Positions 44,991-53,949 of a stretch of DNA of 64,000 bases are shown piece after piece. The DNA comes from Bacteroidales bacterium F22 (GTDB lineage: Bacteria > Bacteroidota > Bacteroidia > Bacteroidales > Bacteroidaceae), in the NCBI GenBank assembly GCA_029541985.1, contig CP095414.1, positions 248,001 through 312,000 of the forward strand, written 5' to 3'. Below the pieces are notes generated by a model that made no database searches, was not told the DNA's origin, and saw only the letters and a program-made list of their open reading frames with translations. A program made the position numbers and the translations under genes. Positions within the stretch are counted from its first letter, which is position 1; the number at the start of each line of letters is the position of its first letter.

Positions 44991-46169
44991 TTAGTCCATT
45001 CTGTTTTTGTAATCTTCATAAGCAAATGTCCGGAGTAGAGTCGGTTTCTGGTCTGCTGTCCACAATCCTATCGCTGGATGAGATACTCCATTGAATTGAT
45101 GAGTTTTGACTGTTGTATAGTGTATCATGTCTTCAAAAATCAGTGTGTCACCTATTTTTAATGGTTCGGGAAATGCCCACATGCCCATATAATCGCCACT
45201 CAGGCAGCTGCTTCCGCCGAGTCGGTAGTTGTTTGCTGTGGCAATGAGTTCCCCTGCATTTTCGTCTACAGGGCCTGTCAATGCGTCAGCTACTCTTCGA
45301 GTACCTGTTATCTGTGGTTGATAAGGCATCTCCAGACAGTCGGGCATGTGACAAGCAAAGCTGACATTGAGCAAGGCTGTCTTGATTCCTTGATTCTCTA
45401 CGACATCTACTACTTGTGCTGACAAGTCACCTGTCTGCCAGGTAAAGGCGGAACCTGGTTCCATGATTATATGTAGATGGGGGTATCGACTGTGCAATCC
45501 TTTGAGTACTTTGATGAGGTGGGTCGTGTCATATCCTTTTTTGGTCATCAGATGTCCTCCTCCTAAGTTGAGCCATTTTATTTGGGCAAACCAAGGAGCA
45601 AAATGGGTTTCCAAATGAGCGAGGGTACGCTCCATTTCATAACTGTCAGATTCACAGAGGGTATGGCAGTGAAAACCTTCGATTCCCCGAGGTAGGGTCT
45701 CGGGTAAGTCCTTAGCTAGGATACCAAAACGACTACCTGGAGCGCAAGGATTGTATAGTGGTGTCTCTACTTCCGAATATTCTGGATTGACTCGGAGTCC
45801 ACAAGAGATACCTCTCTCCGATGCACGGGCACCATATCTATCCCATTGACTTAAGGAATTGAAAGAGATATGACTACTGCAACGTATTATTTCGTCTATG
45901 TTCTGGTCATCATAAGCAGGCGAATAGGTATGTGCCTTGCTGCCAAATTCGTCATAGGCGAGGGTGGCTTCATCCCGACTGCTAGCGGTGGTATGAGCGA
46001 TATATTCCCTGAAAATAGGGAAAGTCTTCCAGAGTGCGAAAGCCTTGAATGCTAAAATAATTTCGACGTCTGCTTGATCTGCCACTGTCTTGATTATTTC
46101 TAGATTCTTACGTAATCTATTCTCCTCTATCACATAGCATGGATTCGGGAACTTTGAAAAGTCTATCAT
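44991..46169 (-). CDS. nspC: Carboxynorspermidine/carboxyspermidine decarboxylase
   Basis: 392 residues from the ATG at 46169 (MIDFSKFPNPCYVIEE); the frame is open to 46202. An alanine-racemase-fold PLP decarboxylase with EIILAFKAFALW (PLP Lys), the glycine-rich WLNLGGGHLMTK, EPGSAFTW and SCLSGDYMG (Cys and Asp from the partner subunit). It makes spermidine or norspermidine from the carboxylated precursor. The matching dehydrogenase gene is not in the window. Confidence 0.92.
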   Translation of the reverse strand: MIDFSKFPNPCYVIEENRLRKNLEIIKTVADQADVEIILAFKAFALWKTFPIFREYIAHTTASSRDEATLAYDEFGSKAHTYSPAYDDQNIDEIIRCSSHISFNSLSQWDRYGARASERGISCGLRVNPEYSEVETPLYNPCAPGSRFGILAKDLPETLPRGIEGFHCHTLCESDSYEMERTLAHLETHFAPWFAQIKWLNLGGGHLMTKKGYDTTHLIKVLKGLHSRYPHLHIIMEPGSAFTWQTGDLSAQVVDVVENQGIKTALLNVSFACHMPDCLEMPYQPQITGTRRVADALTGPVDENAGELIATANNYRLGGSSCLSGDYMGMWAFPEPLKIGDTLIFEDMIHYTTVKTHQFNGVSHPAIGLWTADQKPTLLRTFAYEDYKNRMD

Positions 46170-46226
46170 CAGAAGTTGTTTATTAGTTTGAATATACAGC
46201 AAAAATACAATTATTCTTTTAATTCA

Positions 46227-46258
46227 TTTGTCCTTCCCCTTTAAATAATGTATCTTTG
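46227..46258 (+). promoter_or_regulatory. Promoter of the unknown gene pair
   Basis: TTTG (46227-46230), 20 bases, TATCTTTG (46251-46258), 40 bases before the ATG at 46299. Consensus match. Confidence 0.72.
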
Positions 46259-46298
46259 TACCATATTAGTTGCAAGTATCTAATCCATAATTTATACT

Positions 46299-46580
46299 AT
46301 GAATTTAATAGATATACTAGAATTGGAAGGACGTAATAAGACATATAAAAACAGAATCTATCTCTATCTAAATGGAAATGTTTGGCGTGCTTATGAAGAG
46401 TCCGCTCGTCTCTTGAAAAAACGTGTTCCCGAAGCAACATCAGGAAATGATGTGTTTCCCTATTACGAAGTTATTTTAGGTGCGGCATATACTACTCTGG
46501 AATTGGTCATGAACCGAATGAAAGGGGTATTGATATTGGTCCGTGATAATTATATTGAAATTTGTTTAGATGAAAAATAA
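46299..46580 (+). CDS. Small protein of unknown function
   Basis: 93 residues. Soluble, alpha/beta, rich in Tyr, Arg and Glu, with NKTYKNRIYLYLNGNVWRAY in the first half and GVLILVRDNYIEICLDE at the end. No known motif. It has a consensus promoter and its last 11 bases overlap the next gene, which suggests coupled translation. Not recognised. Confidence 0.72.
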   Translation: MNLIDILELEGRNKTYKNRIYLYLNGNVWRAYEESARLLKKRVPEATSGNDVFPYYEVILGAAYTTLELVMNRMKGVLILVRDNYIEICLDEK

Positions 46581-47256
46581 ACCGAAGAGTAATTCTTCTC
46601 AACAGGCACCAGCTATGAAATTGCCTGCTACGATTATATTAATAGATCCCATGGTCTTAGATGTGGGGACTTTTTTTATCAAAAATGCATTCGCTGAAAA
46701 GTATTCCAAATCGTTGACGAATCTTGACTTACCTACTTTTGTTTGCTCTTTGTTGAAAGATGCAGGCTATAAGGAAAACAAGAAACGTGAGGTATTGGTG
46801 GTATTTGTTGCTGAGGAACCACGCCGTTTGGTGCATGTGTCACCTTGCGATATCTTTGCCTCTGACCAAGCCACTGAAGAGGGAACTACCGTTCTTGATG
46901 GGAGTGGTTGCTCTACAGATATGGGTGAATTGGTCTTTTTAGGTGCGGCTTGTCCTGAGCATATGAAGCAAAAAGATCATCTTGCTGATTTGACTCGTGT
47001 CATCATGGAAAATGAGGGCGTGAGACATCTTATGCTTATGTTTGACCAAAAAGAAAATCAAGCACTCATTAAAGAATGTATCGATTGGGCTGTCAAAAAT
47101 CATCAGTTTACTTGGCTTAGTCAAGATTTAGGGGATTGGGAAGCTAGCCAAGCACTCGTCGAACCATTGAATCAAACAGTGGTCAAAACAATCATTGATT
47201 TTACTTCTTCTGCACTTCTAAATATGGGTGCAAATCCCGAAGAAATAGAGAAATAA
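46570..47256 (+). CDS. Protein of unknown function, partner of the preceding gene
   Basis: 228 residues. After a low-complexity lead (KSNSSQQAPA), an ordered alpha/beta domain follows: ATIILIDPMVLDVGTFFIKN, REVLVVFVAEEPRRLVHV and VRHLMLMFDQKENQALIKEC. No catalytic motif, TM or signal peptide; it looks cytoplasmic. The 11-base overlap with the upstream gene implies a stoichiometric partner. Family not recognised. Confidence 0.72.
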   Translation: MKNKPKSNSSQQAPAMKLPATIILIDPMVLDVGTFFIKNAFAEKYSKSLTNLDLPTFVCSLLKDAGYKENKKREVLVVFVAEEPRRLVHVSPCDIFASDQATEEGTTVLDGSGCSTDMGELVFLGAACPEHMKQKDHLADLTRVIMENEGVRHLMLMFDQKENQALIKECIDWAVKNHQFTWLSQDLGDWEASQALVEPLNQTVVKTIIDFTSSALLNMGANPEEIEK

Positions 47257-47318
47257 GAACCTTTTCTATTTATTTTGTGATAAATAGTAAGGAAAAATAG
47301 ACTTTTACTTCTAATTAG

Positions 47319-47349
47319 TTTGGATAGTAGGTCATTTTTCTTACATTTG
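47319..47349 (+). promoter_or_regulatory. Promoter of the leu operon
   Basis: TTTG (47319-47322), 19 bases, TACATTTG (47342-47349). Transcription should start about 47356, upstream of the leader peptide. Confidence 0.75.
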
Positions 47350-47388
47350 CATTGCATTTAGGTCATAAATGATTTAGATGTATAGAGA

Positions 47389-47472
47389 ATGAATAGAAAG
47401 AGTTACTATATTATTAGCATTATTTTCAATCTGATTCTGCTGCTCAGTGTCAGATTGAAAGAGTGCGTATAA
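47389..47472 (+). CDS. leuL: leu operon leader peptide
   Basis: 27 codons, starting MNRKSYYIISIIFN and ending RLKECV. It has five Ile and five Leu codons, with the run Leu-Ile-Leu-Leu-Leu (CTG ATT CTG CTG CTC) in the middle. Located between a consensus promoter and an intrinsic terminator upstream of leuA, it is a leader peptide whose translation would sense charged tRNA-Leu and tRNA-Ile. Confidence 0.85.
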   Translation: MNRKSYYIISIIFNLILLLSVRLKECV

Positions 47473-47540
47473 TAAAGTAGTTGATTTTAAAAATAATAGG
47501 TTAACCTTTTGCACTCATAAGAGTTCAAAAGGTTTTTTTT
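47424..47540 (+). promoter_or_regulatory. Transcription attenuator of the leu operon
   Basis: A perfect 11-bp hairpin (47424-47434 and 47450-47460) flanks the Leu-Ile-Leu-Leu-Leu codons. A terminator follows with a nine-bp outer stem (47503-47511 and 47526-47534), a four-bp inner stem ACTC/GAGT, loop ATAA and a T tract to 47540. GAGTGC just after the first hairpin (47461-47466) is complementary to GCACTC inside the terminator (47511-47516), giving a possible antiterminator when the ribosome stalls. Pairings were read by eye. Confidence 0.8.
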
Positions 47541-47591
47541 ATGTATTAGAAGTAAAATGAATTACAGGTATTATTTTAAAGTAAAATAGTT

Positions 47592-49091
47592 ATGAAGGAT
47601 CGATTGTTTGTTTTTGATACCACTTTGCGTGATGGGGAGCAAGTCCCCGGTTGTCAGTTGAACAAGGTAGAAAAAATTCAAGTTGCTCGAGGATTAGAGG
47701 CTCTAGGGGTAGATGTCATAGAAGCGGGGTTTCCTGTTTCGAGTCCAGGGGATTTTGAATCAGTGATTGAAATATCCAAGGCCGTGACGTGGCCCACGAT
47801 ATGTGCTCTTACCAGAGCTGTCAAAGGAGACATTGATGTCGCAGTAGAATCATTGAAGTTTGCCAAACGCAAACGAATCCATACGGGAATCGGCACTAGT
47901 CCTACACATATTAAATATAAGTTTAATAGTAATCAAGATGAAATCATCGAACGTGCCGTGGCAGCTGTCAAATATGCTCGCCGTTTTGTCGACGAAGTGG
48001 AGTTTTATGCTGAGGATGCTGGGCGGACTGACAATGCTTATCTTGCCAAAGTTGTTCAGGCAGTGATTGCTGCAGGAGCTTCGGTAATCAATATCCCCGA
48101 TACTACAGGGTATTGTCTTCCCAGTCAATATGGAGACAAAATCCGATTTCTTATGGAACATGTAGAAAATATGGACCAAGCAATCTTATCTACTCACTGC
48201 CACAATGACTTAGGTATGGCTACTGCAAATACTATGGCAGGTGTACAAAATGGAGCTAGACAGGTGGAATGTACCATCAACGGTATCGGCGAGCGAGCTG
48301 GTAATACGGCTCTTGAGGAAATCGCTATGATTTGTAAATCGCATGAAAGTATCGCTGTAGAAACCAATATCAATACACGCAAAATATATCCTATCAGTCG
48401 CATGGTTAGCAGTCTGATGAATATGCCTGTTCAGGCAAATAAAGCCATCGTGGGGCGCAATGCCTTCTCTCATTCTAGTGGCATCCATCAAGATGGGGTG
48501 CTCAAAAATATTCAAACATACGAAATTATCAATCCTGAAGATGTGGGAATCGCTGAAAACCATATCTTACTTACTGCCAGAAGTGGACGGGCGGCGCTTA
48601 AGCATCGTCTGGAAATGAATGACATTCATCTCAAACAGCCTGAACTGGATAAAGTGTATGAGGAATTCTTGGTTCTTGCAGATAAGAAAAAGAGTATTAC
48701 CGATGATGATATCATGATATTGGCTGGTAAAGACTTGAATAGGAAACAACGTATCAAATTGGATTTCTTACAAGTGACAAGTGGGGTGGGTGTGAAGCCT
48801 GTGGCTTGCTTGGGCTTACTCATTGCTGGAGAGAAATTTGAAGCTGCAGCATCGGGCAATGGACCTATTGATGCTGCGATATCTGCTTTGAAGAAAATTG
48901 TCTGTAGAGAGATGGAACTCAAAGAATTTACGATTCAGTCTATTGACCAGGGGTCAAATGATATGGGTAAAGTTCATATGCAAGTGGAGTATGAAAAAAA
49001 AGTTTATTATGGCTTCGGCGCAAATACGGATATTGTCGGGGCTAGTGTAGAGGCTTATTTAGATTGTATCAATAAGTTCAAGATTAATTAA
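47592..49091 (+). CDS. leuA: 2-isopropylmalate synthase
   Basis: 499 residues. The HMGL-like barrel begins [17 protein letters not shown] (metal site) and has [18 protein letters not shown]-terminal regulatory LeuA dimer domain (about 385-499) follows, with [10 protein letters not shown] and [11 protein letters not shown]. It condenses acetyl-CoA with 2-oxoisovalerate, the first committed step to leucine. First structural gene after the attenuator, 52 bases from its T tract. Confidence 0.94.
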   Translation: MKDRLFVFDTTLRDGEQVPGCQLNKVEKIQVARGLEALGVDVIEAGFPVSSPGDFESVIEISKAVTWPTICALTRAVKGDIDVAVESLKFAKRKRIHTGIGTSPTHIKYKFNSNQDEIIERAVAAVKYARRFVDEVEFYAEDAGRTDNAYLAKVVQAVIAAGASVINIPDTTGYCLPSQYGDKIRFLMEHVENMDQAILSTHCHNDLGMATANTMAGVQNGARQVECTINGIGERAGNTALEEIAMICKSHESIAVETNINTRKIYPISRMVSSLMNMPVQANKAIVGRNAFSHSSGIHQDGVLKNIQTYEIINPEDVGIAENHILLTARSGRAALKHRLEMNDIHLKQPELDKVYEEFLVLADKKKSITDDDIMILAGKDLNRKQRIKLDFLQVTSGVGVKPVACLGLLIAGEKFEAAASGNGPIDAAISALKKIVCREMELKEFTIQSIDQGSNDMGKVHMQVEYEKKVYYGFGANTDIVGASVEAYLDCINKFKIN

Positions 49092-49181
49092 TAATAAGAC
49101 ATAATCAATAGATGGTACTCAATAAAATTGTACCTTTGGGTAAAACGGGATTGAGTGCTGTTGCAAAAGAAAATAATCGTT

Positions 49182-50588
49182 ATGAGTAAAAAAACTCTTT
49201 TTGAAAAATTGTGGGATGGACATGTGGTTACGAAAGTTGAAGATGGACCTAGTCAATTGTATATAGACCGTCTTTATTGTCATGAGGTTACTTCTCCTCA
49301 GGCTTTTGATGGGATGCGCAGACGCCATCTTAAATGTTTCCGTCCTAAGCAGATCTTTTGTATCCCTGATCATAATACACCGACACATGACCAAGACCAG
49401 ATGATTGAGGACTTGGTCTCTCGTAAACAAGTCAAGACTTTGGCTGACAATGCGAAAGAATTTGGGTTGAGTCATTTCGGGATGATGGATAAGTATAATG
49501 GAATCATTCATGTCGTAGGACCGGAACAAGGACTTACCTTGCCGGGGATGACTGTGGTGTGTGGAGATAGTCATACGTCGACACATGGGGCTATGGGAGC
49601 TCTCGCCTTCGGTATTGGTACGAGTGAGGTGGAGATGGTTTTGGCTTCACAGTGTGTGTTGCAATCTAAACCGATGAGTATGCGTATCCGTGTGGAAGGA
49701 AAACTCCAAAAGGGAGTGACGGCTAAGGATATGGCTCTGTATATCATCGCACGACAAACGACGGGAGGAGCTACGGGGTATTTCGTCGAATATGGTGGCG
49801 AAGCTGTACGTTCATTGAGTATGGAAGGCCGTCTTACTCTTTGTAACTTATCTATTGAGATGGGGGCCCGTGGGGGTATGATTGCTCCGGATGAGACTAC
49901 TTTTGAATATATCAAGGGACGTCAGTTTTCTCCTAAAGGGGAGGCATGGAATCAGGCTGTTGCTCACTGGAAGACATTAGTTTCTGATCAGGATGCCGTG
50001 TATGATAAGGAAGTGGTTTATGATGCTTCTGATATAGAACCGATGGTTACTTTTGGCACGAATCCGGGTATGGGTATAGGCATCTCTAGTAAGATTCCTG
50101 CTGCTGATACACAACCTAAAGGGGCGCAAGCGAGTTATCAAAAAGCACTTGATTATATGCAGTTCAACGCGGGTGAATATTTGCTTGGAAAAGCTGTTGA
50201 CTACGTATTCTTAGGGTCTTGTACTAATGGGCGAATCGAGGACTTTAGAGCTTTTGCATCTATCGTCAAAGGACATACCAAAGCTGACCATGTAGTGGCT
50301 TGGTTAGTGCCTGGTTCGTGGCATGTGATGGACCAAATCAAGGAGGAGGGGCTAGATGAACTTTTAGTTCAAGCAGGATTCCAAATCCGTCAACCAGGCT
50401 GTTCTGCTTGTTTGGCTATGAATGATGATAAGATTCCTGCTGGCAAATTGAGCGTGTCTACTACAAATCGTAATTTTGAAGGACGTCAAGGTCCTGGTGC
50501 ACGTACTGTTTTGGCCTCGCCTTTGGTTGCTGCTGCAGCTGCTATTACTGGCGTTATCACAGATCCTAGAGAGTTTTTAAATGATTAG
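49182..50588 (+). CDS. leuC: 3-isopropylmalate dehydratase, large subunit
   Basis: 468 residues from the ATG at 49182 ([16 protein letters not shown]); the frame opens 27 bases earlier. Aconitase-type 4Fe-4S enzyme with [21 protein letters not shown] and [10 protein letters not shown], which give the three cluster cysteines. With LeuD it isomerises isopropylmalate. leuD follows after 12 bases. Confidence 0.95.
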   Translation: MSKKTLFEKLWDGHVVTKVEDGPSQLYIDRLYCHEVTSPQAFDGMRRRHLKCFRPKQIFCIPDHNTPTHDQDQMIEDLVSRKQVKTLADNAKEFGLSHFGMMDKYNGIIHVVGPEQGLTLPGMTVVCGDSHTSTHGAMGALAFGIGTSEVEMVLASQCVLQSKPMSMRIRVEGKLQKGVTAKDMALYIIARQTTGGATGYFVEYGGEAVRSLSMEGRLTLCNLSIEMGARGGMIAPDETTFEYIKGRQFSPKGEAWNQAVAHWKTLVSDQDAVYDKEVVYDASDIEPMVTFGTNPGMGIGISSKIPAADTQPKGAQASYQKALDYMQFNAGEYLLGKAVDYVFLGSCTNGRIEDFRAFASIVKGHTKADHVVAWLVPGSWHVMDQIKEEGLDELLVQAGFQIRQPGCSACLAMNDDKIPAGKLSVSTTNRNFEGRQGPGARTVLASPLVAAAAAITGVITDPREFLND

Positions 50589-50600
50589 TTTTTCTTAGAT

Positions 50601-51197
50601 ATGATAGATATGAATAATAAAATGACAACTTTTACTTCTACGATGGTTCCATTGCCTCTAGAAAATATTGATACTGACCAAATCATCCCTGCTCGTTTCT
50701 TGAAGACGACAACTAAAGAGGGATTCGGGGATAATTTATTTCGTGACTGGAGATACGATGCTAACGGAAATAAAAATGAGGCTTTTGTACTCAATGATAG
50801 CCGTTATAGCGGTCAGGTGCTTGTCGCAGGGAAAAATTTCGGCTCTGGATCGAGTCGCGAACATGCTGCATGGGCTATCGCTGGATATGGCTTCAGGGTG
50901 GTGATTTCTAGTTTCTTCGCAGATATCTTCAAACAGAATGCCATGAATAATTTTGTCTTGCCGATTGTGGTTAGTCCGGAATTTCTCAAAGCATTATTCA
51001 AGAGTATCGACGAGGATAATCAGGCTGAGGTGAAAGTAGACTTACCTAATCAGACGGTGACAAACCTGAGTTCCGGTGAAAGTGCTCATTTTGAAATTAA
51101 TACTTATAAGAAGTATTGTCTGGTCGAGGGAATTGATGATATCGATTTTCTGTTGTCGAACAAAAGTAAGATAGTGGCATGGGAAAACAAAGAGTAA
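50601..51197 (+). CDS. leuD: 3-isopropylmalate dehydratase, small subunit
   Basis: 198 residues, the normal LeuD size. ENIDTDQIIPARFL and FGSGSSREHAAWAI are the family motifs of the swivel domain. A second in-frame ATG (50610) could be the start. Its last 19 bases overlap the next gene. Confidence 0.95.
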   Translation: MIDMNNKMTTFTSTMVPLPLENIDTDQIIPARFLKTTTKEGFGDNLFRDWRYDANGNKNEAFVLNDSRYSGQVLVAGKNFGSGSSREHAAWAIAGYGFRVVISSFFADIFKQNAMNNFVLPIVVSPEFLKALFKSIDEDNQAEVKVDLPNQTVTNLSSGESAHFEINTYKKYCLVEGIDDIDFLLSNKSKIVAWENKE

Positions 51198-52723
51198 TAG
51201 AAATAATGGATACCACTTTGCGGGATGGGGAACAGACAAGTGGTGTGTCATTTGTTCCTCATGAGAAGCTTATGATTGCACGCCTACTACTTCATGACGT
51301 GAGGGTGGATCGTGTGGAAGTGGCTTCTGCTGGTGTCTCTGAAGGGGAATCACTTTCGGTTAGAAATATTTGTGAGTGGGCGAATCGACATGGCTTTCTT
51401 GACCGTATAGAGGTACTCGGCTTTGTTGATGGAAAGGTCTCTGTTGATTGGATTGTAAATACTGGAGCTAAGGTGATTAACTTGCTCGCTAAGGGTTCCG
51501 AGAAGCATTGTGTGGAGCAACTGAAGAAAACTGCGGAACAGCATCTCCGGGATATCATCGAGACGATTGATTATGCTCATGCACAGGGCTTGTCTGTAAA
51601 TCTTTACTTAGAGGATTGGTCCAATGGCATGAAGAATTCTCCGGAATATGTTTATAATCTAGTAGACCATTTACTTGATAAGAATATTCTTCGTTTCATG
51701 TTGCCGGATACGTTGGGAGTACTCAATCCATTGCAGGTTATCGAATATATGCGTAAGATGAAGCGCCGGTATCCTGATGTACATTTTGACTTTCATGCAC
51801 ACAATGATTATGACTTGGCTGTGAGTAATGTGTTGGCTGCGGTTCTTAGTGGGGTGCAGGGGCTACATACTACTGTCAATGGATTGGGGGAGCGGGCTGG
51901 TAATGCTTCGCTTGCTAGTGTGCAAGCTATTTTACATGACCATTTCAATGCGATTACTTCTATTGATGAGGGGAGACTCAATGATGTCAGCCGTGTCGTC
52001 GAAACTTATTCTGCTGTACGTATCCCTGAAAATAAACCAATCGTGGGGAAGAATGTATTTACCCAAGTTGCAGGGGTTCATGCTGATGGGGACCGTAAGA
52101 ATAATCTTTATTCTAATGAATTGATTCCTGAGCGTTTCGGACGGGAACGGGAGTATGCTCTGGGGAAGATGAGTGGAAAATCAAATATCTTCAAAAATCT
52201 TGAGAAATTGGGCTACACGCTTAGTGAACAGGATATGAAGGAGGTAACTCAGCATATCATTGAGTTGGGAGACCGTAAGGAGTTGGTGACCATTGAGGAT
52301 TTACCGTATATTGTCTCTGATGTACTCAATACGGCTCAACGTGCTGATAAGGTCAAATTGTTGAGCTATTTTGTCACTTTGTCACAAGGACTCAATCCGG
52401 TGGCTGCTGTCAAATTGGAGGTAAATGGGGTTTGTTATGAGGTGTCTTCGAGTGGAGCTGGTCAGTATGATGCTTTTATGCGTGCTATCAGAATGATTTA
52501 TAAAGAGAAACTCAAACGTGTGTTTCCTATGTTGCTTGATTATGAGGTGACTATTCCTCCGGGAGGACGTACGCAAGCTTTGGTGCAGACGGTGATTGTA
52601 TGGAAGTATCATGATAGGATGTTCCGTACTCGTGGCTTGTATCCTGACCAAACGGAAGGGGCAATCATGGCAACGATTAAGATGTTGAATCTAATAGAAA
52701 ATGATAAGATAAAAGGATTTTAA
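51179..52723 (+). CDS. Second LeuA-family synthase (2-isopropylmalate or citramalate synthase)
   Basis: 514 residues. Catalytic barrel with [30 protein letters not shown] and GLGERAGNASL, and a C-terminal LeuA dimer-like domain. It is clearly diverged from LeuA in the same operon. Candidates are a citramalate synthase that starts isoleucine synthesis from pyruvate or a second isopropylmalate synthase. The Ile codons in the leader peptide fit the former but do not prove it. It overlaps leuD by 19 bases and precedes leuB by 29. Confidence 0.85.
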   Translation: MGKQRVIEIMDTTLRDGEQTSGVSFVPHEKLMIARLLLHDVRVDRVEVASAGVSEGESLSVRNICEWANRHGFLDRIEVLGFVDGKVSVDWIVNTGAKVINLLAKGSEKHCVEQLKKTAEQHLRDIIETIDYAHAQGLSVNLYLEDWSNGMKNSPEYVYNLVDHLLDKNILRFMLPDTLGVLNPLQVIEYMRKMKRRYPDVHFDFHAHNDYDLAVSNVLAAVLSGVQGLHTTVNGLGERAGNASLASVQAILHDHFNAITSIDEGRLNDVSRVVETYSAVRIPENKPIVGKNVFTQVAGVHADGDRKNNLYSNELIPERFGREREYALGKMSGKSNIFKNLEKLGYTLSEQDMKEVTQHIIELGDRKELVTIEDLPYIVSDVLNTAQRADKVKLLSYFVTLSQGLNPVAAVKLEVNGVCYEVSSSGAGQYDAFMRAIRMIYKEKLKRVFPMLLDYEVTIPPGGRTQALVQTVIVWKYHDRMFRTRGLYPDQTEGAIMATIKMLNLIENDKIKGF

Positions 52724-52752
52724 TATAAACTATACAATATAATATATACGTT

Positions 52753-53823
52753 ATGAAAATGAAAATAGCTGTATTACCAGGAGATGGTATCGGTCCAGAG
52801 ATTATTGCTGAGGGAGTGAAGGTGTTAGAAGCTGTTGCTGAGCGTTTCGGTCACGAAGTGACATTTAATGAGGCACTCGTAGGGGCTGCTGCTATTGATG
52901 CAGTGGGCAACCCGTATCCTGATGAAACTCATGAACTGTGTATGAATAGTGATGCTGTCTTGTTTGGGGCTGTGGGGCATCCTCGATTTGATAAGGATCC
53001 CAATGCTAAGGTTCGACCAGAACAGGGGTTACTGGCTATGCGTAAACAGTTGGGCTTGTACGCTAATTTACGCCCTGTCGAGACTTTTGACCAGTTGATT
53101 GATAAGTCTCCATTACGTCCTGAATTGATTCAAGGGGTGGATTTTATGTGTGTACGTGAATTGACTGGTGGATTGTATTTCGGACGTCCTCAGGGGCGCT
53201 CGGAAGATGGCAATACTGCATATGATACTTGTGTGTATAGCCGTGAAGAGATTGAGCGTGTGGTGCGTGTTGCTTACGAATATGCGATGAAGCGTCGTAA
53301 GAAGTTGACGGTTGTCGACAAAGCGAATATTCTTGCTACATCTAGATTGTGGCGCGAGGTGGCACAAGAGATTGCTCCAGAGTTTCCAGAGGTTAAAACT
53401 GAATTCTTGTTTGTTGACAATGCGGCGATGCGTATGATTCAATGGCCTAAAGACTTTGATGTGTTGGTCACTGAGAATATGTTTGGTGATATATTGACAG
53501 ATGAAGGGTCTGTGCTCACTGGGTCTATGGGGTTATTGCCTTCTGCTTCTATCGGATTGCATACTTCTGTTTTCGAACCGATTCATGGCTCTTGGCCTGA
53601 AGCTGCTGGCAAGCAAATAGCAAATCCTTTAGCGACTATCTTGAGTGTGGCTATGTTGTTTGAATATGCTTTTAAATTGACTGATGAGGGTACTTGTATC
53701 AGACAAGCTGTCAAAAAATCATTGGATGCTGGGGTTTGTACTCCTGACTTATTGGGAAGTGATGGGAAAAAATTTAAAACGAGGGATGTGGGTGACTGGA
53801 TTGTGAGCCAAATCAAAAACTAA
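52753..53823 (+). CDS. leuB: 3-isopropylmalate dehydrogenase
   Basis: 356 residues. Isocitrate/isopropylmalate dehydrogenase fold with [30 protein letters not shown] and [20 protein letters not shown] (Mg-binding Asp). It oxidises and decarboxylates isopropylmalate with NAD. With LeuC/D it could also process the citramalate-derived methylmalate. Last gene of the operon. Confidence 0.95.
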   Translation: MKMKIAVLPGDGIGPEIIAEGVKVLEAVAERFGHEVTFNEALVGAAAIDAVGNPYPDETHELCMNSDAVLFGAVGHPRFDKDPNAKVRPEQGLLAMRKQLGLYANLRPVETFDQLIDKSPLRPELIQGVDFMCVRELTGGLYFGRPQGRSEDGNTAYDTCVYSREEIERVVRVAYEYAMKRRKKLTVVDKANILATSRLWREVAQEIAPEFPEVKTEFLFVDNAAMRMIQWPKDFDVLVTENMFGDILTDEGSVLTGSMGLLPSASIGLHTSVFEPIHGSWPEAAGKQIANPLATILSVAMLFEYAFKLTDEGTCIRQAVKKSLDAGVCTPDLLGSDGKKFKTRDVGDWIVSQIKN

Positions 53824-53841
53824 GTTCTCGTATCACTTGTT

Positions 53842-53890
53842 GCCCTACATATCTCACATCTATTCTGTGTGTATGTGGGGCTTTTTTTTT
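53842..53890 (+). terminator. Terminator of the leu operon
   Basis: Stem GCCCTACAT (53842-53850) with ATGTGGGGC (53873-53881), one G-U pair, followed by a run of nine T. It lies 18 bases after the leuB stop. Confidence 0.8.
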
Positions 53891-53949
53891 ATGTAAAGCG
53901 CTTTTGGCATACGGTTTGCATATTTTCTGTAAATACAATATGAATTTTA

